This document shows, in pieces, positions 57,056 to 64,000 of a stretch of 64,000 nucleotides of DNA; within the stretch, counting starts at the first letter, position 1; every line of letters begins with the position of its first letter. The notes under the pieces are model-generated. The model did not search any database. It saw only the letters and a list, made by a program, of their open reading frames with translations, and was not told the origin of the DNA. The stretch is from Lobosporangium transversale (taxonomy: Eukaryota; Mortierellomycota; Mortierellomycetes; Mortierellales; Mortierellaceae). Position numbers and translations under genes: made by a program. The stretch spans positions 248,001 through 312,000 of the forward strand of contig NW_019029022.1 of NCBI RefSeq assembly GCF_002105155.1, in the 5' to 3' direction.

Positions 57056-57680
57056 GCTGCCTATGAGTGTCTATAAGATTTGTGTAAAATGAATGAATCT
57101 ATTGAAAGGGCAACAGGATGAGGCATGGTGGGCTATCACTTGAGTTCTTAAATATTTTATTTCTTTCCCAGAAAGGATCAAGCCACTGTTTCCATTATTA
57201 CAACATTTCCTTTTTCCTGATCTTTGGCTCTGTTGTGCCCCAGATCATGCACGATGAGATAGGCGGCTATCGGGTGTGTTACTGGATACAAGGTGGTCTT
57301 GGACTGGGCTTTACATCCTCCTCTATCCATATCTCTGTCTTGGTTGAAAAAAGCCATACTGCTTTGCCATAAGCGTAGATTCTTGGCATGTCCCTAGATC
57401 TTGAGCTCCTTCCGCAGCCTAGGAGGCTTACCTTACTCTTTATCAATTGGAAGAGTCTCCATGGTCTTTTGAGCTTTGAATGTACCGATTTTAGCCTTCT
57501 CGGTGTGCTCTATGACTGTTTGACGCAATTTTTGAATGCAGACTTGCAGCCGCAGCACATTTAAAACTAAAAACAATTAGTGTAACTAAATAAAGACGTT
57601 GGGCCTGTCTCTTTTTTTCTTTTCTTCTTTCATTTCTTTTTCACGTCTGGCAATTCAATCCTCTCTACATTTCATGAGCC
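57056..57680. other. Divergent promoter region of UPF1 and eIF2D
   Basis: 625 bases between divergent starts. The eIF2D side is pyrimidine-rich (57606-57665). The middle carries a minus-strand, splice-compatible coding-like remnant described separately. Confidence 0.5.
57283..57566 (-). pseudogene. Possible prefoldin-subunit-1-like remnant
   Basis: Two minus-strand segments, 57566-57437 and 57393-57283, read in one frame across a 43-base gap with GTAAGG donor and CTAG acceptor. The first reads LRLQVCIQKLRQTVIEHTEK then AKIGTFKAQKTMETLP; the second DMPRIYAYGKAVWLFSTKTE. The pattern of a helix of QKLRQTVIEHTEKAK type, then YxxxGKxxxLF, recalls the N-terminal half of prefoldin subunit 1 (beta-type), but the second long helix is missing and no start exon is clear. 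The match is weak and by eye only; chance open frames are a real alternative. Confidence 0.22.
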
Positions 57681-60067
57681 ATGTTCAAAAAACCTGTTGC
57701 CTCGCTCAAGTCATTCTCGCCTCTACGCTCTAGCGACAGACGTCGCCTCAGAGATGAAATACTTGCCAATTTTCCTTCTTTGCGAGAGATGCCTCCTATT
57801 AATGACACACCTATCAATGCCATCATCGCCCCAGAAGGCCTGCAGTCTGCAAAGTTCACCTCCTATATTGAAGAACCTGGGACACTCTACACTGATGCGG
57901 AAGGGACGCCATTGTGGTTTAAAATTTCCGGCAACAGCAGTAACAAGAAGGATTCTTTAATTGTTCCTACAGGTAAAAGAATAAAAAAAATCTTTTATTT
58001 AGCTTATCGGTAATTATACAAGAAATAGAAGAGAGCTTAGTAAGAGGCCATCATTGTTTTACTATTACCGTTATTTAGTCTACATGCTTTGGCAACTACC
58101 CAACCTGATTCCTGCTCTTACGACATGGAATCCTGTTGTGGATAAGCTTCGCAATGGTGCCGATCTAATGATCCCAGGAGTAATAACTACCCATGGCGTA
58201 CATGTTCCTGATCTGGAAGAAGGCGCACTTGTCACTATCCTTGCCCGAGGAAACAAATATCCGCTCGCCATTGGAACTATGGCTCTTTCTGGTCAAGAGA
58301 TCATTTCTTCTAAACACAGTCAATCGCCTAAAGGCAAGGCAGTCCATATTTTGCATGTTCATCAAGATCAACTCTGGGCCATGGGTAACAAACCAGATTT
58401 CCCTGCAGACTATGCAGATACTTCCAAGCCTCCACTTGGTGATGAATATGACGAGGACAGTGATGAAGATAAAGGTGAGAAGCTGGAAGATAGTGTAGAG
58501 GCGAAGGATAATGAGTTGGTACACGAGCTTGAAAACACTTCACTTAGTGATGTTAAAGGGAAAGCACCAGCAAAAGAAAGCAGCGATAGAAACCTCAACA
58601 ACGTCAACGATAATCATTCCGAGGGTGTGACAGAGGTTAGTTCCGGACAACTTGCAGAGCCAACAGGAGAGACCGTTTCTCTTTCAACAGAAGAAGTGGA
58701 CAATTACCTGCATGACGCGTTGCTGCACGTACTCAAGTTTAAGATCACAGAAAGCGTCTCCAAAGAGCTTTTGCCAATGAATGCCTCGACACTTTACTCT
58801 TCATACATCCTTCCGAACCGGGCGCGAGGAAAGGCTGCAGAGGCTGATATCAAAAAATCTAGCTGGAAAAAGCTCGCCAAGTGGCTCAAGGCTGTGGAGA
58901 AACAAGATCTCATCAAGTGCAAAGAAATCAAGGGCGAGATATTCCTCTTGGGAGTGAACTGGAACCATCCCCAGTATGTTTTGGCTCTTTAATATCCACA
59001 AGTATGAGAATATCATAATATTACCATGCAGTATTGTAATGATTAATCTTTTTTTTTTTTTTCTTTGTTCCTAATTGTAATTTGCTTAGGCTAAAAGCTT
59101 TTAGAGGCCACAAAACGGTGGAACAGCAGGCTGCACAACAAGCTAAAGCGGAGGCTCAATCTGCTCAGGCTTCATCTGATATAAAAGCATTGGAAGTATT
59201 GGAAGCTTATCGGCCTAACAGTACCACAGGAGACTTTTTTGAAGCAATTGGTCGCTCAAAAGATGGATATTATGTTCCACATGAGTTGAAAGGTTTCATG
59301 TCAGAATACATCAAGGAAAAACAGTTGTCTGACCCAAAAAATCAAAGGATCATTAGGCCGGACGAAATTCTGAGAGAGGCACTCGCTAAAAAAGGGGAAG
59401 TATTGGATCGACTACCAAGAGATCAGGCAATTGACCGGTATTTTTTTTTTTTTTTTATTATTATTATTATTTTTATCGTCATATTTTTTTACGTTATTTC
59501 ACAATTGAAATGGACAGAAAAAAAAAAAAAAAAAAAAAAAAAACTAACAATGACAAAAAATGAATAAATAAAAAAATGTCGGTAGACTTCTCAACAACAT
59601 GGTACTCCACCATTTTGTTGGATACAAAGATCAAGAGCCACGATTTGTCAAAGGAGGAGTCAAGCCAATCCAAATCACACAGGAGATCCGTACGGGACGT
59701 AAGACTGTAACAAAAGTATCAGGTCTCGAGTATTTCATGATTGACGTGGATATTTTCGGTCATGAGATCCAGGTGCTTTGTGCTAGCAGTGTTTCTAGTA
59801 AGTTGACAACAATCACATCAAAAGCATTACACCCAGCACTTTTTTCTTTTTTTTTGTATTAGATTGTTGGCGTGAAATCGCTAAGAATTTTTTTTTTATA
59901 TGTGTCTGCACTTAGTCAATCCACTTGTTGGTGCATCGCCAAAGTTACATTTGCGTGAAGTCATGGTTCAAGGCCCACAAGTTAAGAACGTCACGGCGGT
60001 ATTGCAGGAGAAAGGCGTACCGAGCAAATATATTGAGTTTCTGGACAAAACATCCAAAAAGAAATAA
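57681..60067 (+). CDS. TMA64: eIF2D / Tma64 non-canonical initiation and recycling factor
   Basis: eIF2D delivers tRNA to the P site independently of GTP and helps recycle post-termination 40S subunits. Exons 57681-57972, 58079-58973, 59090-59437, 59586-59797 and 59916-60067 give 632 residues. N-terminal domain MFKKPVASLKSF with PLWFKIS; PUA domain with GADLMIPGVITTHGVHVPDL, EEGALVTILARG and YPLAIGTMALS (about 125-180); acidic linker (DEYDEDSDEDKGEK); winged helix VDNYLHDALLHVLKFKI with KKSSWKKLAKWL; SWIB/MDM2-like segment (DGYYVPHELKGFMSEYIKEK); and a C-terminal SUI1 fold (RTGRKTVTKVSGLEYFMIDV, LREVMVQGPQVKNVTAVL, GVPSKYIEFLDK). All splice phases agree. It is divergent from UPF1. Confidence 0.94.
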
Positions 60068-60434
60068 ACGCTCAAGGACTTTAGTCTTGATCTGTACCCA
60101 AAAGAAAAAGTAGATGTTTTAATGTGTTGGTAGACGTTGCCAGTTATTCAATATCTTTTTTCTTTTTTCTTTTTTGTTGTTCTTGAACCCCATGTTGATA
60201 GCACAAGATATGAATGTCGTAAAACCTTGCAAAATAAAAATATAAGAGGAAGAAAATACTACGCTCCAAAAACGAGTCGCTGTCTTTTTATTTGTTACAA
60301 AAATGCTGCCTCCGTGTTACTTTTTTTTTCTTTCCTTTTCTTTTCTCCATTTCACTCGCCTTCTCCGTCTCCATGCTAAAAAGTATATATTGTTGGCTAG
60401 TGATAAGAATCCTATGTTGATGTTGTTGCTTTTC
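60068..60434. other. Convergent 3' spacer, eIF2D and ATP synthase e
   Basis: About 370 bases of AT-rich 3' flanks between convergent stops, with T-rich segments near 60156-60175 and 60319-60345. No gene is seen. Confidence 0.55.
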
Positions 60435-61218
60435 TTATGCAGTCTCGGAGAGATGGATCAAAGCCTTCTCAAGATCAAAGTTGGGACTATCAGGGTCTGT
60501 GACAACACCTATGAGAAATAATAAAGCATTGTATACCCATTTAATATATCAATTCAAAAAAAAAAAAAAAAAAAAAAAAAACAATGGTAAAGCAATTCTA
60601 ATCGCGTATAAATTAAATAAAAAATAGGTCCTATCGGAATCTTACCTCCAGTAGGGGAGTTCATCCTAACCCATTCAGCTTTAGCCTTAGCAATCAGACG
60701 ATCACGTTGTTCAGCCTTGATTTGTTCGGCGCGCTTGTTCTCCTGAGCAGCGAGGGTGTTATGGTGAACATAGCCGTAGACCAAGCCGGCAGCCAAAGCA
60801 GACCAACGTGCAACCTTAAAATAAAAAAAAAAATACGTTTACAAAGATTAAAAAAAATAGAAATAAAAGAGATAAAGCTTTTTAAATGAAAATCGCATAT
60901 GGTTGGTAGGGGTAGAGAAACAACAAATAATAATAAAAAGGATTCTCCTTGACGTAAAAAACAAATAATGAAGAGAAAAAAGAAAAGATTATAAGGTGTT
61001 CCGAGCGACAGGTAAAATATCCGACTTGAACGCGTTGCATCCGGAGCGGGTTTTTTTTGTCGATCCAATAAAAAAATACATTATCCCGCATGAAATACTA
61101 AATCAGTCCCCGATTAGGCGAGCTGATCAAACAAAGGAAACTAGAATAGATAGTATCTGGAAATTGCAGTGAGATTACATACGTTGCGAACAGGGTTAAC
61201 AGCAGCAGGGGCAGACAT
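60435..61218 (-). CDS. ATP21: Mitochondrial F1Fo-ATP synthase subunit e
   Basis: Small inner-membrane subunit required for ATP synthase dimers and crista shape (TIM11/ATP21 in yeast). Exons 61218-61183, 60814-60646 and 60508-60435 give 92 residues, the usual size. It starts MSAPAAVNPVRNVARWSALA, then a transmembrane segment with the dimerisation GxxxG motif (AAGLVYGYVHH), a basic coiled-coil stretch (QENKRAEQIKAEQRDRLIAK) and a conserved end GVVTDPDSPNFDLEKALIHL. The first intron is long (368 bases) for so small a gene. The large frame that continues past the second exon is intron sequence with an A run. Confidence 0.93.
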
Positions 61219-61486
61219 AATGAATGTTGTACAGCTAAATGAAGCGAGTGAGGAGGGGAGAGAGAATTGAAATTTAAAAAAAATAGTGAGAGGTAATGGA
61301 AGGGGATGATATTCAGTTTGTTGATGGCCACTTGTTTTTTTCCCGGGAGCAGATTTGTATCACGTGAATTGAGAATTTATTTTTTGTTTGCGTACGTGAC
61401 TGCTTCCAATCAGGATACAATACACTCACTTTTTTTTTTTTTTTTTTTTTTTTTTTTCAGCATTCAACCACATTTTTAAAAAAACC

Positions 61487-62592
61487 ATGGGACACAAACG
61501 AAAAAAGTTTTCTGAACGTGTGGCCGAGAGAAACGCCAGAGGGTACGATAACAATGCAGCTATCAGAAAAGCACTATAAGCAAAGGATTTTACGCTTGAA
61601 TCTCACCTTTTTATTTATTATTTATTATTTTATTCTTCATTTTTATTATCAATATCAGATTCAACGAATCACCATTCAAAAATGCTGCTTCAGATACGCC
61701 AAAGGCATTTTCAAGGATTATGTTCAAGAAGGAATCGATTGAAAAGAAGAGAGAGGAGCAGAAAAGAAATAATAAATCAGTATCAAGCACAGATCATGGT
61801 CGTACAAAGACTGGCGCCAACCATAACAGCAATAAACTCAATGACAAAGAGAATGGTAAGAAACATTCAACTGAAGAACTCAGGATCAAGCCTAATGAAA
61901 AGATGAGCGAATTTTCACGGCGTGTGGATGAATTCATGCGAGATAAATTGATGAAGGCAACAATGGACAACACCTCAAAGGGATCCAAGAAAAAAAAGTA
62001 GGTTTATCTATTATGTGAATAGGACATGCCTTTCGACATATATTTTTATACGTCCATACTAAACAATGAAAGCTTTTTTTTTTTTTTTTCTAAAAAAAAA
62101 AAAAAAAAAAAAAGATATTTTGAAAAACTCAAAGAAAAGGAAAAGGCTAAAAAGCTTAAGGCGCAGGAAGAAAAAGCGTACGAAGAGTTTGAGACTATCA
62201 AGGATAAAGTTCGACTGAATGAAATTGCTGACGCACCACCAACTTTGACAGCACTTCCCAAAAAGCGCAAGAATGACGATTTTATGGTCAACAAACAATG
62301 GAAGAATACTCCTGGAGAGGAAGATTATGATGATATAGTGGCTGAAGTTACCAATAAGGAGAAGAAGCGGAAAACCGATGCCAGTAGCGATGATCCCATG
62401 TCAACTACTGCCAAGAAATCTTCGCGGCTTAAGAGTTTGACGCCTGCTGGCAGGCGTATCATTGAGGAGGAACGGAAAAAGGCCATTGAAAACTATAGAT
62501 TGATGAAGGCACGGAAGGCCCTTGAAAGGGATACCGAGCTGGATGAGGATGCTATCGCAGATGATGCGGAAGCAGCAGCAGTGGGATTTTGA
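61487..62592 (+). CDS. Lysine-rich CCDC137-like nuclear/nucleolar protein
   Basis: Exons 61487-61542, 61659-61997 and 62115-62592 give 290 residues. It starts MGHKRKKFSERVAERNARG; the middle is basic and helical (RRVDEFMRDKLMKA; KLKEKEKAKKLKAQEEKAYE), then KVRLNEIADAPPTLTALPKK. This APPTL segment after a long basic coiled coil resembles the CCDC137 family, whose animal member is nucleolar and chromosomal. The C-terminus is charged (ERKKAIENYRLMKARKALER, DEDAIADDAEAAAVGF). Function is unknown; the match is from memory and moderate. The last intron carries adjacent T and A runs right up to its acceptor, so the exact acceptor rests on phase (AA|A). Confidence 0.72.
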
Positions 62593-62694
62593 TTTTCTTG
62601 ATTTTTTTTTTTTTTTTTTTTTTTTTGAAGGATACATCTATACAATAAACAATAGTATGTCGATGTTGCATATTCGAAAAAATGGTGATATACT

Positions 62695-63980
62695 CTATGC
62701 TCGCCGCACGTACTTTCCAGTCTCAGTATCAACCACGACTCGATCACCAATATTGACAAAATCAGGGACTTGCACCCTAATGCCATTATCAAGGTCTGCA
62801 TTCTTATATACGGTTCCCTTATTGGTCTGTGCGGCTGAAGGATAGGCCTCTTTAACCACAAAGGTTGCTTGTGTCGGCAATTTGATAGAAATTGGTTGTT
62901 CAGGCTCGTCGGGACCAGATTGGTAGAGAGACAAATGTACTATCATGTCTTGCTGAAGCATTGGGATCTGTTTCTCTACATGTCCCGTAATATAAGTAAT
63001 GCGAGTCGCAGGGAGAATAGAACGTTAAAGTTCAATGAAGAGAATATGAGAAAAATAAGCTTTGATCGCTGTGAAATTTACCTTCCATGACTGACTCGGA
63101 TACTTCATACATTTCAAATGTATCGGGATCCATCAGATGAATTTGACCATCATTTCTGTAGAGGAACTGACACTTGCGGTCATTTAACTCGGTCACCTCG
63201 ACCATATCATCAGATCGAAATCGCTCTGTATGCTTAGTTCCCGAAAGAAGATCTTGAAGTTCAAGCTTTTTTTTAAAAAAATAAAAAAAATAAAAATAAA
63301 AATAAAAATAAAAAAAAAACGCTTTATCTGTGAATTTCTCGTGTTGAATAATTAAGCTGGTCAATCACATCTTGGCTCATCAATCATCGCCTTTTTTACC
63401 TTGACGGTCGAAGTGCCACGTCCCATCTATTGTGGAAATTGGAAGGGAAGAGCGTGACTCCTTTGATCTTACAAAAAAAATACGATCTTCTACACACAGT
63501 TTTGTCCAAGCCCAAGTATTGTTCGATTCATTTGGTCACAATACAATTCATTGATTATATTTTAGGCTTTGAGCGATGATTAAAAGAATACCGCCAATTA
63601 TAACAAATGAAATGGACCGCGACCAAATGAGCCGGATAAAATTTCTTAGAAAAACCTCTTACAACAGATGTTTCGCGCTTAAGGACGATGGAAAGCGTGT
63701 TGTTCATTTCAACGACATATCCCTTGCGGACTTGTAGAACGTTCGTCTTGAATCCATGCTTCTGATCTTGTGCAAGAGCTCTATATACTGGGAGTGCTGA
63801 TCTCTAGAAAAAAAAAAAAAAAAAAAAAAGGTATAAAATAAAGTGAACCAACTCATATTTTTTTACGAACTTGAATTTACAATCCCATTAGCAGTGGTAT
63901 CTTGTTCTTACCTGCAAAGCGATAGTTTGACGGCTATGACAAAGTCCAAGAGCCGCTCTGAAGATTCGTGAACGAAGCAT
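62695..63980 (-). CDS. efp: Bacterial-type elongation factor P, probably mitochondrial
   Basis: EF-P enters the ribosomal E site and relieves stalling on polyproline. Exons 63980-63912, 63803-63663, 63426-63400, 63265-63082 and 62975-62695 give 233 residues: about 40 more than bacterial EF-P. The start MLRSRIFRAALGLCHSRQTI lacks acidic residues and is Arg-rich, as a mitochondrial presequence. Domain I: KTNVLQVRKGYVVEMNNTLS then the tip loop MGRG in a 27-base micro-exon, and LELQDLLSGTKHTERFRSDD (signature SGTKxTERFRSxD). Domains II and III follow (FLYRNDGQIHLMDPDTFEMY; GIRVQVPDFVNIGDRVVVDT). Arg73 occupies the place of the modified Lys34 of E. coli. eIF5A lacks domain III and this sequence, so it is EF-P. 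The gene is complete in the window. Confidence 0.9.
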
Positions 63981-64000
63981 GCTTGGTTAATGTGAAATGT

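Overview
The window is nuclear DNA of an early-diverging fungus, most likely Mucoromycota or Mortierellomycota. This rests on genes with 3 to 17 exons, mostly short GT-AG introns, long A/T homopolymer runs confined to introns and spacers, and the gene set: a Ras-associated fungal-type adenylyl cyclase, a TAPT1/EMP65 protein, an Integrator subunit and a bacterial-type EF-P. There is no rDNA, tRNA, CRISPR array or intact transposon that I can recognise. Exon models were built by hand from splice sites, reading-frame phase and family motifs; every complete model sums to a whole number of codons.

Layout, left to right: 3' end of an unidentified gene (+); a P4-ATPase lipid flippase (+) with a 1.4 kb first intron; a 2.7 kb gene-poor stretch; V-ATPase catalytic subunit A (+), convergent with Integrator subunit INTS7 (-); ribosome-biogenesis factor REI1 (-); an unrecognised single-pass membrane protein (-); adenylyl cyclase CYR1 (-); TAPT1/EMP65-like membrane protein (-), which shares a 174 bp divergent promoter with the deadenylase PAN2 (+); SMC5 (-), convergent with PAN2; mitochondrial amidotransferase subunit GatB (-); a universal-stress-domain protein (+); a dTDP-glucose 4,6-dehydratase-like enzyme (+); a 68-residue membrane protein (-); NMD helicase UPF1 (-); eIF2D (+); mitochondrial ATP synthase subunit e (-); a lysine-rich CCDC137-like protein (+); and a mitochondrial-looking EF-P (-).

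The order looks like ordinary housekeeping gene packing, not a cluster for one pathway. Themes that recur are RNA metabolism (INTS7, PAN2, UPF1, REI1, eIF2D), mitochondrial translation and energy (GatB, EF-P, ATP synthase e), and membrane or vacuolar function (flippase, V-ATPase, TAPT1). I found no convincing previously undescribed multi-gene system. The items most worth checking are INTS7 in a fungus, an EF-P with Arg at the usual modification position, SQ/TQ clusters at both ends of UPF1, a PP2C-like domain in CYR1 that has lost acidic metal ligands, a glutamine-rich tail on PAN2, and an intron placed at the classical VMA1 intein insertion point.
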